A DNA stretch of 64,000 bases from Succiniclasticum ruminis DSM 9236 (GTDB taxonomy: Bacteria; Bacillota; Negativicutes; Acidaminococcales; Acidaminococcaceae), in contig NZ_FONL01000005.1 in the NCBI RefSeq assembly GCF_900112895.1, positions 1 through 64,000 of the forward strand, given 5' to 3'. A model generated the notes under the pieces. That model ran no database searches. It saw only the letters and a list, made by a program, of their open reading frames with translations, and was not told where the DNA came from. Positions 32,985 to 42,400 of the stretch are shown in pieces. Numbering within the stretch: the stretch's first letter is position 1; each line of letters starts with the position of its first letter. The position numbers and the translations under genes were made by a program.

Positions 32985-35078
32985 ATGTTTGGAAGCAGGA
33001 GCCAGTTCTCCAACTGGAAAGAAATCTGTGTTTATGTGCTGATCATTGCCCTGCTGATAGCCGGACTCTGTTTCCTGCAGCCGCTGTTCATTCCGGCGGG
33101 GGTGCTGATATTCATCATAGTGGTCTGGTTTGCCCGCCGGGCCTATACCAAAAAGAAACAGATGCTGTCCGACTATCTGGACGACGTGATCCGTAACATT
33201 GAGCGTTCCGTACATTATTCCACAAAGAATCTGGATGTGGGAATCGCGGTTTTTTCCAGCGACGGACGGCTGCAGTGGAAAAATGAAAAATTCCAGGAAT
33301 GGACCGGCCTGAAAACGCTGGAGAAGAAAAAACCGGAAGAAGTGCTCCCCCTGCCGGAAAACGCGTTTGAAACCATGTGCGTAAAGGACGACACCAAGAT
33401 TATCAAGATGCGGGGCCGGTATTACAACATGCGTTATTTCAGCGTGCAGAACCCGGCTAAAACTACGGACGGCAAGGAAGCCGCCACGGCCAGTACGCTG
33501 ATGGTTTACCTGACGGATGTAACCGAGTGGGAACAGCTGAAACAGCGCTTTGCGGAAGAGCGCCTGTGCCTGGCTTTTGTCCGTTTCGACAATTATGAAG
33601 ACGTAATGAAAGGCCTCGGGGAAAGCGCCCGGGCCAACCTGAACGGGGAAATCGGCCAGATCCTGAATAAATGGGTAGAGTCTTTGCGCGGGTTTGTGGT
33701 GCGCGCCAACAATGAAAATTTAGTGGTAGGCATAAATTATAAAAACCTGCAGAAAGCAATCGATGATAAATTTTCCATCCTGGACAAAGTGCGGGAGGTG
33801 CGGCTGGAGAACAAGCTGGCTCCTACCATCAGCATCGGCATCTCCAAAGACGGGGATACGTTGCAGGAAGTGAGCATGCACGCAGCTAAGGCGCTGGACC
33901 TTGCCCTGGGCCGCGGCGGCGACCAGGTCGTGGTGGAATGCGACAAACAGATGCAGTATTTTGGCGGAACCAACGCGGTCAGCGCCAAAAGCACACGGGT
34001 GCGGGCCCGGATCGTGGCCCACAACATCCGGGAGCAGATGGAAGACGCGGACAAGGTCTTTGTCATGGGCCATGCCAATGAAGATTATGATTCCATCGGC
34101 AGCGCCGTCGGGGTGGCCAAGCTGGCCCTGTCCCGGAACAAACCCACGTTTATTGTGGTCAGCGACCGCAGCACGTCCCTGCAGAAACTGAAAAAACTGG
34201 TATTTAACAGCGAACTGAATATTTCCGAAGAAGACAAACAGTATGAAGGCATTTTCGTACACGAAGAAGACATCCTGAAAGAGATTACGCCCAGAAGCCT
34301 GCTGATGCTGGTGGATCATCACCGGGCCGCCTTAAGCGCCAGCCAGAAAGTGCTGGAAGCGATCCCCCAGAAACGGATCATCATCGACCATCACCGGAGA
34401 GCGGAAGATATCATAAAGAATACGATTCTGAAATACATGGAACCTTCTTCTTCCTCAACCAGCGAGCTGGTTACGGAACTGACAGGGTATTTTGACGACA
34501 AGCTGGAATTCACCAAAGGGGAAGCCACGGCGCTGTACAGCGGGCTGGTGGTGGACACCAAGAACTTCAACGTGCAGACCGGCGCCCGTACCTTTGAAGC
34601 GGCAGCCCTGCTGCGTACTTCCGGGGCTGACCCGGTCCTGGTGCGGCAGCTGTTCAAGGATGATCTGGACGCGTTCCGGAAACGGTACCGCCTGATCGCC
34701 GACGCGGAAACGCCGTTGCCCCATATGGCGATAGCCGTTAACCGCAATGTGGAGAACACCAGTGAGACTTCAATCATCGCGGCCCAGGCGGCGGATGCCA
34801 TGATCAATGTTACGGAAATAGCCGTGGGCGTGGTGATTTCCGCATGCACGGATGGCTGTGTAAATGTGAGCGCCCGCAGCGACGGCAGCATCAATGTCCA
34901 GATTATCATGGAAGAATTAGGCGGCGGCGGTCATCAGACGGTGGCCGGCGTACAGATACAGAACGCTGACGCAGACGAAATCAAACGGCAGATTATCGAA
35001 TTAACGAAGAAACAATTTGACGAAGCAGAAGAGAAAGAGAAGGAGAAAGAAAAGAATGAAAGTAATCTTATTGAGTGA
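32985..35078 (+). CDS. gdpP: Cyclic di-AMP phosphodiesterase GdpP
   Basis: A 697-residue membrane protein. Two N-terminal membrane helices (about 12-50) are followed by a PAS domain (NLDVGIAVFSSDGRLQWKN), a degenerate GGDEF region (FVRFDNYEDVMKG ... SIGISKDGDTLQE), and a DHH phosphodiesterase with GHANEDYDSIGSAVGVAKLA, DHHR and FDVDHH-type pairs, then DHHA1 with GGGGHQTVAG. GdpP hydrolyses c-di-AMP to pApA, controlling osmotic and envelope balance. The first metal motif has Asn-Glu-Asp-Tyr-Asp in place of the usual N-P-D-x-D. The ATG at 32985 follows GAGG by eight bases. The end overlaps rplI by 23 bases. Confidence 0.95.
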   Translation: MFGSRSQFSNWKEICVYVLIIALLIAGLCFLQPLFIPAGVLIFIIVVWFARRAYTKKKQMLSDYLDDVIRNIERSVHYSTKNLDVGIAVFSSDGRLQWKNEKFQEWTGLKTLEKKKPEEVLPLPENAFETMCVKDDTKIIKMRGRYYNMRYFSVQNPAKTTDGKEAATASTLMVYLTDVTEWEQLKQRFAEERLCLAFVRFDNYEDVMKGLGESARANLNGEIGQILNKWVESLRGFVVRANNENLVVGINYKNLQKAIDDKFSILDKVREVRLENKLAPTISIGISKDGDTLQEVSMHAAKALDLALGRGGDQVVVECDKQMQYFGGTNAVSAKSTRVRARIVAHNIREQMEDADKVFVMGHANEDYDSIGSAVGVAKLALSRNKPTFIVVSDRSTSLQKLKKLVFNSELNISEEDKQYEGIFVHEEDILKEITPRSLLMLVDHHRAALSASQKVLEAIPQKRIIIDHHRRAEDIIKNTILKYMEPSSSSTSELVTELTGYFDDKLEFTKGEATALYSGLVVDTKNFNVQTGARTFEAAALLRTSGADPVLVRQLFKDDLDAFRKRYRLIADAETPLPHMAIAVNRNVENTSETSIIAAQAADAMINVTEIAVGVVISACTDGCVNVSARSDGSINVQIIMEELGGGGHQTVAGVQIQNADADEIKRQIIELTKKQFDEAEEKEKEKEKNESNLIE

Positions 35079-35508
35079 TGTTAAAAAATTAGGGAAAAAA
35101 GGGGATGTTGTGGAAACGGCGGAAGGTTACGGCCGCAACTACCTGATCCCCCGTAAATTAGCAAAAGAGGCTACTACGGTCAACATGAACCAGGCCATGC
35201 AGGATAAAAAGGTGGCGGAGCACAGGGCTGCCCAGCGGAAAGACGAAGCGGTGATGCTGGCTTCCCAGGTGGAAAAGGTTACCGTGAAAATGAAATTAAA
35301 AGTCGGCGCCAATGGCAAGCTGTTCGGTGCTATTACGTCCAAAGATGTGGCGGAAGCCCTGATGAAGCAGACCGGTCTGGAGGTTGACCGCCGCAAGATC
35401 GAGCTGCCTGAGACAGTAAAACAGCCGGGTACCTATACGGCCGTGGCCAAACTCCATCCGGAAATTGCCGCGAAATTTAATGTAATCGTGGAAGCTGACG
35501 CAGACTGA
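35056..35508 (+). CDS. rplI: Ribosomal protein L9
   Basis: A 150-residue protein with all L9 features: MKVILLSDVKKLGKKGDVV and VAEGYGRNYLIPRKLA at the N-terminus (here AEGYGRNYLIP), a long charged connecting helix, and KLFGAITSKDVAEAL in the C-terminal RNA-binding domain. It overlaps the end of gdpP by 23 bases and its site lies in gdpP's acidic codons, so translation is coupled. It is the usual gdpP-rplI-dnaB order. dnaB starts 84 bases later. Confidence 0.98.
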   Translation: MKVILLSDVKKLGKKGDVVETAEGYGRNYLIPRKLAKEATTVNMNQAMQDKKVAEHRAAQRKDEAVMLASQVEKVTVKMKLKVGANGKLFGAITSKDVAEALMKQTGLEVDRRKIELPETVKQPGTYTAVAKLHPEIAAKFNVIVEADAD

Positions 35509-35592
35509 TAATGGCTGATCCGTGCCTTGCAGGGAAACCTGTGGTTTTCAATCCGGGGCGCGGTACCGGTGTTTCTATAACAGGTGTTTATT

Positions 35593-36978
35593 ATGCAGGA
35601 CAGAGTGCCTCCGCAGAATATAGAAGCGGAACAATCCGTAATCGGAGCCATGCTCATCGACAAAAACGCGGTGAGCCTGGTTACAGAGAAACTGATGCCG
35701 GAAGATTTTTACCGGCAGGCACATCAGGTCATCTACAGCGCGATCCTGACGCTTCATTCCAAGAATGAACCGATCGATATGATCACGCTGATCAATGAAC
35801 TGAAGAAAATGAACAGGCTGGATGATGTGGGCGGCGTTGCCTATGTCACGTTGCTGGCCAATGTGGTGCCTACGGCCGCCAACGCCAAATACCATGCCCA
35901 GATCGTGGAAGATAAATCCATCCTGCGCCAGCTGGTGGAGGGCGGTACGGCCATTGCCTCCCTGGGTTATGAAGGAGCGGATGACGTGCCGGTCATCATT
36001 GACCAGGCGGAAAAGATGGTCCTGCGGATTTCCAACCGGAAAGGGTCGAAAGATTTCGCGGAGATTTCCGAAGTGCTGTCGGATACGATCAACCATATCC
36101 AGGCTGTGCTGGAAAGCAGGCAGTCGATTACCGGGGTGGCTACAGGGTTTGTGGATCTTGATAAATTAACGGCGGGTCTGCATCCTTCCGATTTTATCAT
36201 CCTGGCAGCCCGTCCTTCCATGGGTAAGACGGCCCTGGCCCTGAACATTGCCCAGAATGTGGCAATCCGGGGCGCCCGGGAAGGACAGCCGAAAAAACGG
36301 GTAGCCTTCTTCAGTCTGGAAATGAGCCGGGAACAGCTGGTGCAGCGCATGCTCTGCTCCGAGGCGGACGTTGATGCCCAACGGCTGCGCGCGGGAGGAG
36401 ATAACAAGGATAACGATAACGCGGATTTGTGGAACAAGCTGTGGGTAGCGGCAGACCTTTTGTCCAATGCGCAGATTTTTATTGACGATACGCCGGGGAT
36501 TACCATCATGGAGATGCGTTCGAAAGCAAGGCGCCTCCAGGCGGAAGGCGGCCTGGACCTGGTCGTCATCGATTACCTCCAACTGATGCAGGGAACGTCG
36601 GGGCGCAACAGTTCCGACAACCGGCAGCAGGAAGTGTCAGAAATCTCCCGGGGACTGAAGGCCCTGGCCCGTGAACTGAACGTGCCGGTGCTGGCACTTT
36701 CCCAGTTAAGTCGCAGCGTGGAAGCCCGGCAGGTGAAGAAACCCATGCTGTCGGACCTGCGGGAGTCCGGCTCCCTGGAACAGGATGCGGACATCGTTAT
36801 GTTCCTGTACCGGGATGATTATTATAAAGGCGCAGAGGAAGCCCCTACCCATATTACGGAACTGATTGTGGCCAAGCACCGCAACGGTCCGGTAGGGCGG
36901 GTCAACCTGTTCTTTAAGAATGAATGCACGAAGTTTATCAGCCTGGCCCGCCGGCCGGAAGACGGCGGCAGAAGGTAA
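35593..36978 (+). CDS. dnaB: Replicative DNA helicase DnaB
   Basis: A 461-residue hexameric 5'-3' helicase. The N-terminal collar domain (RVPPQNIEAEQSVIGAMLID, YRQAHQVIYSAI) is followed by the RecA-like ATPase: Walker A LAARPSMGKTALAL, FFSLEMSREQLVQRML, a Walker B region VVIDYLQLM, LSQLSRSVEAR and LRESGSLEQDADIVMFLYRDDYY. Length and order are standard. The start at 35593 is preferred to GTG 35584; AGGTG precedes it. No intein or insertion is seen. Confidence 0.98.
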   Translation: MQDRVPPQNIEAEQSVIGAMLIDKNAVSLVTEKLMPEDFYRQAHQVIYSAILTLHSKNEPIDMITLINELKKMNRLDDVGGVAYVTLLANVVPTAANAKYHAQIVEDKSILRQLVEGGTAIASLGYEGADDVPVIIDQAEKMVLRISNRKGSKDFAEISEVLSDTINHIQAVLESRQSITGVATGFVDLDKLTAGLHPSDFIILAARPSMGKTALALNIAQNVAIRGAREGQPKKRVAFFSLEMSREQLVQRMLCSEADVDAQRLRAGGDNKDNDNADLWNKLWVAADLLSNAQIFIDDTPGITIMEMRSKARRLQAEGGLDLVVIDYLQLMQGTSGRNSSDNRQQEVSEISRGLKALARELNVPVLALSQLSRSVEARQVKKPMLSDLRESGSLEQDADIVMFLYRDDYYKGAEEAPTHITELIVAKHRNGPVGRVNLFFKNECTKFISLARRPEDGGRR

Positions 36979-37062
36979 AATAAAATTGTTTTGCAAAGCA
37001 ACATTTTAATTTATTTGGTATTGGGTTTGTAAAAGCTGCAGAAGCAAAAGGGGGACAACAAG

Positions 37063-38355
37063 ATGATTCCGAGATACACACGTCCGGAAATGGAGAAGAT
37101 CTGGAACGAACGGAATGAATGGCAGACCATGCTGGATGTGGAAATCGCCGCCTGCGAAGCCAACGCGGAGCTGGGGCGCATTCCCAAAGAAGCGGTGGAA
37201 GTCATCAAAGCCAAAGCGGATTTTGATGTGGACCGCATCCACGAAATTGATAAGGAGATCAACCACGATATTATTGCGTTTCTGTCCGCCGTGGCGGAAT
37301 ACGTGGGCGACGAAGCCAAATACATCCACATGGGCCTCACTTCCACGGATGTAAAGGATACGGGCCTCAATGTACAGGTGAAACAGGCTTCGGACGTAAT
37401 CCTGAAAGACCTGGAAAAACTGGCGGAAGTGCTGAAACGCCGCGCCGTGGAATTCAAATATGTACCCACCATCGGGCGTACCCACGGCGTGCATGCGGAA
37501 CCGACGACCTTCGGCCTGAAGCTGTTGCTCTGGTACAGCGAGACCCTGCGGAACATTGAGCGGATGAAACGGGCCGCGGAAAATATGTGCGTGGGCAAAC
37601 TGTCCGGCGCCGTCGGCACCTATGCGGACATTGACCCCTATGTGGAAGAATATGTCTGCAAAAAGCTGGGCCTGAAAGTGGAATCCGTTGCCACCCAGGT
37701 GGTGCAGCGGGATCATCATGCGGAATATATCTCCACGTTGGGCGTCATCGCCGGGACATTGTCCCAGATGGCGCTGGAAGTGCGTCACCTGCAGCGCACG
37801 GAAGTGCGGGAAGCGGAAGAATATTTCAGCCCGAAACAGAAAGGTTCCTCCGCCATGCCCCACAAACGGAACCCGGTGCGCAGCGAGCGCATTTGCGGCA
37901 TGGCCCGGCTGGTGCAGGGCTATGTGCTGCCGGCTTTTGAAAATATTCCCCTGTGGCACGAGCGGGACATCTCCCATTCCTCCGTGGAACGGGTGATGCT
38001 GCCGGACGCGACCACGGCACTGGATTATATTTTAAATGAAACCATCAACCTGATTGACAGGCTGCTGGTGTATCCGGACAAGATGCTGGAAGACCTGAAC
38101 ATGACCGGCGGCCTGATTTACAGCCCCCGGGTGCTGCTGGCCCTGGTTGCCAAAGGCGCGTTCCGGGATACGGCGTACCGCTGGGTGCAGCGCAACGCCA
38201 TGAAACGCTGGCTGGAAGGGGAAGATTTCTACGAGAACCTCTGCAAGGACGAGGACGTGCGCAAGTACCTGACGCCGGAAGAAATTAAAGAATGCTTTGA
38301 TTACAAGCCCATGCTGGTGCATGTAGACAGAATTTTTGCAAGGTTCGGGCTGTAA
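37063..38355 (+). CDS. purB: Adenylosuccinate lyase
   Basis: A 430-residue fumarase/aspartase-superfamily enzyme of purine synthesis. It splits SAICAR and adenylosuccinate, releasing fumarate. Seen are MIPRYTRPEMEKIW, MGLTSTDVKDT, RTHGVHAEPTTFG, and the signature loop GSSAMPHKRNPVRSER, which carries the catalytic serine. purA follows 38 bases later, so the two steps that turn IMP to AMP are together. AAAGGGGG is upstream. Confidence 0.97.
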   Translation: MIPRYTRPEMEKIWNERNEWQTMLDVEIAACEANAELGRIPKEAVEVIKAKADFDVDRIHEIDKEINHDIIAFLSAVAEYVGDEAKYIHMGLTSTDVKDTGLNVQVKQASDVILKDLEKLAEVLKRRAVEFKYVPTIGRTHGVHAEPTTFGLKLLLWYSETLRNIERMKRAAENMCVGKLSGAVGTYADIDPYVEEYVCKKLGLKVESVATQVVQRDHHAEYISTLGVIAGTLSQMALEVRHLQRTEVREAEEYFSPKQKGSSAMPHKRNPVRSERICGMARLVQGYVLPAFENIPLWHERDISHSSVERVMLPDATTALDYILNETINLIDRLLVYPDKMLEDLNMTGGLIYSPRVLLALVAKGAFRDTAYRWVQRNAMKRWLEGEDFYENLCKDEDVRKYLTPEEIKECFDYKPMLVHVDRIFARFGL

Positions 38356-38393
38356 TAGTTTTGTTTTAATCTTTGAGGGGAGATGTAAACAGT

Positions 38394-39683
38394 ATGTCAT
38401 CAGTTGTTGTAATTGGCGCCCAGTGGGGCGATGAAGGAAAAGGCAAAATTGTTGATTACCTGGCGCAGAAAGCGGACGCGGTAGTGCGCTACAGCGGCGG
38501 CTCCAACGCGGGGCACACCGTTGTGGTAAACGACGTGCCCTATAAACTGCGGTTGCTGCCTTCCGGGATTTTGTATCACGGGAAGATGTGCGTGCTGGGC
38601 AACGGGGTAGTGATCAACCCCGGCGTGGTGCTGCAGGAAATCAAAGAGATGCACGACAAGGGCGTGGACATCAGCCGCATCGCCATCAGCGACAGGGCTC
38701 ACGTTGTTTTGCCCTACCATCAGAAGCTGGACGTTCTCCAGGAAGAAGCTCTGGGGGATAAAAAAATCGGCACGACCCGGGGCGGCATCGGACCCTGCTA
38801 CATGGACAAGGTAGCCCGGGTGGGCATCCGTGTCTGCGACCTGATGGACCCGGAAGTGTTTGCGGAAAAACTGAAAGCCAACCTGGCAGCAAAAAATGAG
38901 ATTATTACGAAGATTTACGGCGCTGAACCGTTTGATTACGAAACCGTATTGAAAGAATATCTGGGATATGCGGAAGAACTGCGTCCCTACGTAACGGATA
39001 CCGGCGTAATTCTGGATGAACTGTTTGAAAAAGATAAAAAAGTCCTGTTTGAAGGGGCGCAGGCCACGTTCCTGGACATCGACCATGGAACCTATCCTTA
39101 CGTGACCAGTTCCAACCCCACGGCGGGCAACGCCTGCGTGGGCAGCGGTATCGGTCCACGCTTCATCGATCATGTGGTAGGCGTGGTGAAAGCCTATACC
39201 ACCCGGGTCGGCGCCGGTCCTTTCGTAACGGAACTGCTGGATACGGACGGCCCCGGGCACCAGATCCGGGAGACCGGCCACGAATACGGCACCGTCACGG
39301 GACGGCCCCGCCGCTGTGGCTGGCTGGATGCTTTCATGCTGCGGTATTCCGTGCGCCTGAACAGTCTGGACTCCATTGCGGTGACCCGTCTGGACGTGCT
39401 GGACCAGATGAAAAAGATCAAAATGTGCGTGGGATACAAGATTGACGGCGTAGAGATCAAACAGATCCCCGCCAGCCTGAAAACGCTGGGCAAGGTGGAA
39501 CCGGTCTACGAAGAATTCAACGGCTGGATGTGCGATACCACGAAATGCCGCAAGTTTGAAGACCTGCCGGAAGGGGCGAAGAAATACCTGCGCCGCCTGT
39601 CGGAAGTGGCCGGCGTGGAACTGGGCATCGTGTCCGTAGGACCCAACCGGGAACAGACCATCGTGCTGAAGGAATTGATTTGA
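38394..39683 (+). CDS. purA: Adenylosuccinate synthetase
   Basis: A 429-residue GTP-dependent enzyme joining IMP and aspartate. The N-terminus VVIGAQWGDEGKGKIVDYL contains the GTP-binding loop and catalytic Asp; YSGGSNAGHTVVV, GTTRGGIGPCYMDK, and DHGTYPYVTSSNPTAG follow the family. RPRRCGWLD and GPNREQTI complete it. The ATG at 38394 is used, about 11 bases after a GAGGGGAG; an in-frame TTG at 38373 is upstream of that site. A terminator follows at 39711. Confidence 0.97.
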   Translation: MSSVVVIGAQWGDEGKGKIVDYLAQKADAVVRYSGGSNAGHTVVVNDVPYKLRLLPSGILYHGKMCVLGNGVVINPGVVLQEIKEMHDKGVDISRIAISDRAHVVLPYHQKLDVLQEEALGDKKIGTTRGGIGPCYMDKVARVGIRVCDLMDPEVFAEKLKANLAAKNEIITKIYGAEPFDYETVLKEYLGYAEELRPYVTDTGVILDELFEKDKKVLFEGAQATFLDIDHGTYPYVTSSNPTAGNACVGSGIGPRFIDHVVGVVKAYTTRVGAGPFVTELLDTDGPGHQIRETGHEYGTVTGRPRRCGWLDAFMLRYSVRLNSLDSIAVTRLDVLDQMKKIKMCVGYKIDGVEIKQIPASLKTLGKVEPVYEEFNGWMCDTTKCRKFEDLPEGAKKYLRRLSEVAGVELGIVSVGPNREQTIVLKELI

Positions 39684-39710
39684 AATACGTGAAGAAAAGA
39701 ATATAAAAAT

Positions 39711-39743
39711 GAAAATCCCCGACAGTGTGCCGGGGATTTTTTA
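39711..39743 (+). terminator. Intrinsic terminator after purA
   Basis: AAAATCCCCG pairs with CGGGGATTTT followed by T-run. Confidence 0.85.
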
Positions 39744-39757
39744 AAAGGTGAGCGGTT

Positions 39758-40249
39758 ATGATTAAATCAGTATTGGCCTATAATTTTAACCCGGAACGGC
39801 TGCAGCAGCTCCGTCAGATCTGCATGATTTTAAAAGTGAACTTCAAGGCGGTGGAGCCGGAACAGTTTGACGACGCGGTGGGATTTCTCGCAGGCGTGAA
39901 GGACTGTCCCCAGGCTGCGGCGAATCCGCCGGAAAAGCAGGAAGAACAGCTTTTCGAAGCGCTGGAGGAAGCGGCCCAAAAAGCAGGGGAAGACCCGGAA
40001 ACCGTGAAAAAGGAAGCCGCGGAGTCGCTGGCGCAGGCTGCGCAAAAAGAGATGGTCTTCCTGTGCGGCTTCGACATGCACCTGCTGAACCGGTTTCTGG
40101 CGGCGGTGAAGAAGGGGAAGCTGAAGAGTATAGAACTGAAAGCCATGCTCACCCCGTCCAACCGGCAGTGGAGCGGGCGGCATCTCCTGCAGGAACTGGC
40201 GGCGGAGCATGTGTATATGAAACAGTATGGGAAGAGCGTGCACAAATAA
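39758..40249 (+). CDS. DUF3783 domain-containing protein
   Basis: A 163-residue cytosolic protein. Residues 1-50 include LAYNFNPERLQQLRQICMIL; the C-terminal half has the DUF3783 pattern VFLCGFDMHLLNRFLAAVKKG then IELKAMLTPSNRQWS, with LLQELAAEH. Between them is a charged helix of Glu, Ala and Lys. The role is unknown. The AAAAGGTGAG site overlaps the end of the purA terminator, so it has its own translation signal but possibly read-through transcription. Confidence 0.8.
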   Translation: MIKSVLAYNFNPERLQQLRQICMILKVNFKAVEPEQFDDAVGFLAGVKDCPQAAANPPEKQEEQLFEALEEAAQKAGEDPETVKKEAAESLAQAAQKEMVFLCGFDMHLLNRFLAAVKKGKLKSIELKAMLTPSNRQWSGRHLLQELAAEHVYMKQYGKSVHK

Positions 40250-40323
40250 AAGTATTGACAGGTGATTATAGAATCTTTTAACCTGGAAGCCGGCTGCCTG
40301 TGCACAGAGGGAGGAATTCCTGT

Positions 40324-41442
40324 ATGATGAACAGAGTCATGATCCTTGTAATTGACGGTTGTGCGCCGGAATACATTACGCCGGAGTTTGCGCCAAATAT
40401 TCACAGACTGGCGGAACAGTTTGGCTTTTCCAAAACAGTGAAGGCTGTGGTACCCACCGTTACCAACGTGAACCACGCGTCGATTCTGTCAGGAAAATTT
40501 CCTTCGGAAACCGGTATGGCAGGCAATTATTATTACAATCCGGTTACGGGCGAAGAAGGCTTTATTGAAGAAAAAGGTTTTATGAAAGCGAAGACGCTGC
40601 TGCAGGCCTGCCGCAAGCGGGGATTGAAGACGGCGTTTCTGACGGTGAAGGGAAAACTGCTGGGAGTCTATGGCCATGCGGCGGACACCGGCATCAGCGT
40701 GCAGACGCCGGACGCGCCGCTGTTGCAAAAACTGGGCATTCCTGCCCCGCCGGGGGTCAGCAGTCTGGAAAGTTCCCGCTGGATCGTGGAAGCGGCCCTG
40801 GCTGTGATTAAAAAGGAAGACCCGGCGCTGGTGTATTGCACTACCAATGATTTCGGCTTCCATCATTTCGGACCGGAAGCACCGGAAGCGCAGTTGCAGA
40901 TCCGGCAGATCGATGAAGCTGTGGCTGCCATCCACGAAGCGGATCCGGAACGGCAGATTTATATTACCGCCGACCACGGAATGAACCAGAAGCATCACCT
41001 GCTGGACTTTCAGCAGTTGGCGGACGAAGCGGGGCTGCATATTTACTGCCTGGCGCCGTTGAAAGACCGGTATAAAGAAAACCATGTGTACCAGGAAGGC
41101 GGCATTTTGTATCTGTTCCTGAAAAAACCGGAAGAGAACGAGGCGCTGCAGGAACTGATCCACTCCAGACCGGAGATTGAAGCCGTGATGACAAACAAAG
41201 AAGCAGCGGAAAGAATGCATCTGCCGCTGCAGGGTATCGGGGATTATGTAATTTTTACGGCGCCGGACTGCGCGTTTGGCGAACTGGGGGGAACCACTGC
41301 ACTGGTGACGGATGCAAGCCGCACCCACGGTTCCCTGTACGAACAGGAAGTGCCGCTTCTGGCCATTCATCCTGCTGCGCCTGCGGAAGCTTATCAGTAC
41401 AGCAAGGATATTGCGGCGGTGTTGTTTAAGTTGTTAGTATAA
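40324..41442 (+). CDS. Alkaline-phosphatase-superfamily hydrolase (phosphonoacetate hydrolase-like)
   Basis: A 372-residue metal-dependent hydrolase. Motifs are VIDGCAPEYITPEFAPNIHRLAE, PTVTNVNHASILSGKFPSETG with the nucleophile Thr, TNDFGFHHFGPEAPEAQLQI and ITADHGMNQK for the metal sites, and TDASRTHGSLYEQEVPLL at the end. The pattern fits the nucleotide pyrophosphatase/phosphonoacetate hydrolase branch. No phosphonate genes adjoin it, so the substrate is uncertain. GGAGG lies nine bases before the ATG at 40324. Confidence 0.85.
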   Translation: MMNRVMILVIDGCAPEYITPEFAPNIHRLAEQFGFSKTVKAVVPTVTNVNHASILSGKFPSETGMAGNYYYNPVTGEEGFIEEKGFMKAKTLLQACRKRGLKTAFLTVKGKLLGVYGHAADTGISVQTPDAPLLQKLGIPAPPGVSSLESSRWIVEAALAVIKKEDPALVYCTTNDFGFHHFGPEAPEAQLQIRQIDEAVAAIHEADPERQIYITADHGMNQKHHLLDFQQLADEAGLHIYCLAPLKDRYKENHVYQEGGILYLFLKKPEENEALQELIHSRPEIEAVMTNKEAAERMHLPLQGIGDYVIFTAPDCAFGELGGTTALVTDASRTHGSLYEQEVPLLAIHPAAPAEAYQYSKDIAAVLFKLLV

Positions 41443-41483
41443 TTTGTTGGTTACCCGGTATGCAGGCAAATGGATAGTATGAT

Positions 41484-41528
41484 AAACTAAACGGCTTCTG
41501 TTTTGAATACAGAAGCCGTTTAGTTTTT
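41484..41528. terminator. Bidirectional terminator
   Basis: AAACTAAACGGCTTCTG pairs with CAGAAGCCGTTTAGTTT. It serves the convergent phosphodiesterase-like gene and thpR, whose stop lies inside it. Confidence 0.9.
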
Positions 41529-42020
41529 CCCAATTTCTCCCACTTCGGTATAAATCATGCCGTGTTTGCCGCGGTCGGAGCGCATGAGGGATATGCGTTC
41601 CACCGGCATGGAAACTTTTTCAATCCGGATTCCGGGCATTGTTCCGGTGGCTTTACGGATCAGCGTGATGTGCGGTGAAAAACGTTTCCGGTCAAACGGA
41701 ATATCGTATCCGGCCAACGCATGGCGGATGCGGCGTACCACGGCAGCCAGCGGCGCTGATTCATCCATGCCTGCCCACCACAGGTCACGGAAACAACCCA
41801 TGCCCGAAAGAGAAAGGGTAAAAGCAGAAAAGGATACGGAAGAAAGCGCGTCCATCACCTGTTCTTTATCCGGATATTCTCCGATAAAGGCCAGGGTAAG
41901 GTGCATATTTTCCCTGGGCGTAAAATTGCCCCGGACACCCTCGCCATACATTTCGTCCTGTGCGGCAGAGAGGGCTTTTTTCATGGCATCTGACAAATTA
42001 ATTGCGATAAAAAGCCTCAT
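41520..42020 (-). CDS. thpR: RNA 2',3'-cyclic phosphodiesterase ThpR
   Basis: A 166-residue 2H phosphoesterase. Both signature motifs are present: HLTL (H40, T42) and HITL (H117, T119), with FIAINLSDAMK at the N-terminus. The family opens 2',3'-cyclic phosphate RNA ends. GGAG lies a few bases before the ATG. Upstream on the same strand is a candidate small RNA with its own terminator, so thpR may be transcribed by partial read-through from that promoter, or from a promoter I do not see. Confidence 0.93.
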   Translation of the reverse strand: MRLFIAINLSDAMKKALSAAQDEMYGEGVRGNFTPRENMHLTLAFIGEYPDKEQVMDALSSVSFSAFTLSLSGMGCFRDLWWAGMDESAPLAAVVRRIRHALAGYDIPFDRKRFSPHITLIRKATGTMPGIRIEKVSMPVERISLMRSDRGKHGMIYTEVGEIGKN

Positions 42021-42079
42021 GGTTTTCTCCGTAATGCTAAGATAAACAGGAGATGTTCATGTAACAAACGTCCCTGAAA

Positions 42080-42129
42080 TAAAAAATTTAAACGCCCGTG
42101 CATTGTTCCGACAACGTCACGGGCGTTTA
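42080..42129 (-). terminator. Intrinsic terminator of the candidate small RNA
   Basis: On the minus strand TAAACGCCCGTG pairs with CACGGGCGTTTA, followed by AATTTTTT. It lies about 60 bases before thpR. Confidence 0.85.
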
Positions 42130-42302
42130 TCTATTGAATCTCGATAACCTCTGCAATGGACTCACTCCTTTTCGAATTATTCCTTATACCGCATTATCTA
42201 TTTCGGGGGAACCACTCCTTTCTCATTTTAACTTCCGAAGTATCCTCATTTCCTTTTCCAACATTTCCCCGGTTGGGGGGACTTTCGGTACTTCCTTTGT
42301 TC
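42080..42302 (-). ncRNA. Candidate GGA-rich small RNA or leader
   Basis: A promoter at 42309-42337 and a strong terminator at 42080-42129 bound a minus-strand transcript of about 220 bases. No well-supported gene lies in it. It holds eight GGA motifs in purine-rich context (mostly AAGGA) within about 170 bases. Repeated AnGGA motifs are the mark of CsrB/RsmZ-type RNAs that bind CsrA, but several of these motifs could equally be ribosome binding sites of tiny overlapping frames (MRILRKLK, MRKEWFPRNR). It could also be an attenuated thpR leader. It has no resemblance I can see to 6S, SRP, RNase P or tmRNA. Confidence 0.4.
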
Positions 42303-42308
42303 ACTTAT

Positions 42309-42337
42309 AGTGTAGCAGAAGTTGTCAGAAAATACAA
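42309..42337 (-). promoter_or_regulatory. Promoter of the candidate small RNA
   Basis: On the minus strand TTGTAT (42337-42332), 17 bases, TACACT (42314-42309). Start expected near 42302. Confidence 0.6.
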
Positions 42338-42400
42338 GCAAGTTTTGTGTTAAGAATATTACAGAATCAAAAAATAATGTGACGAAAGTGAAAAATCACA

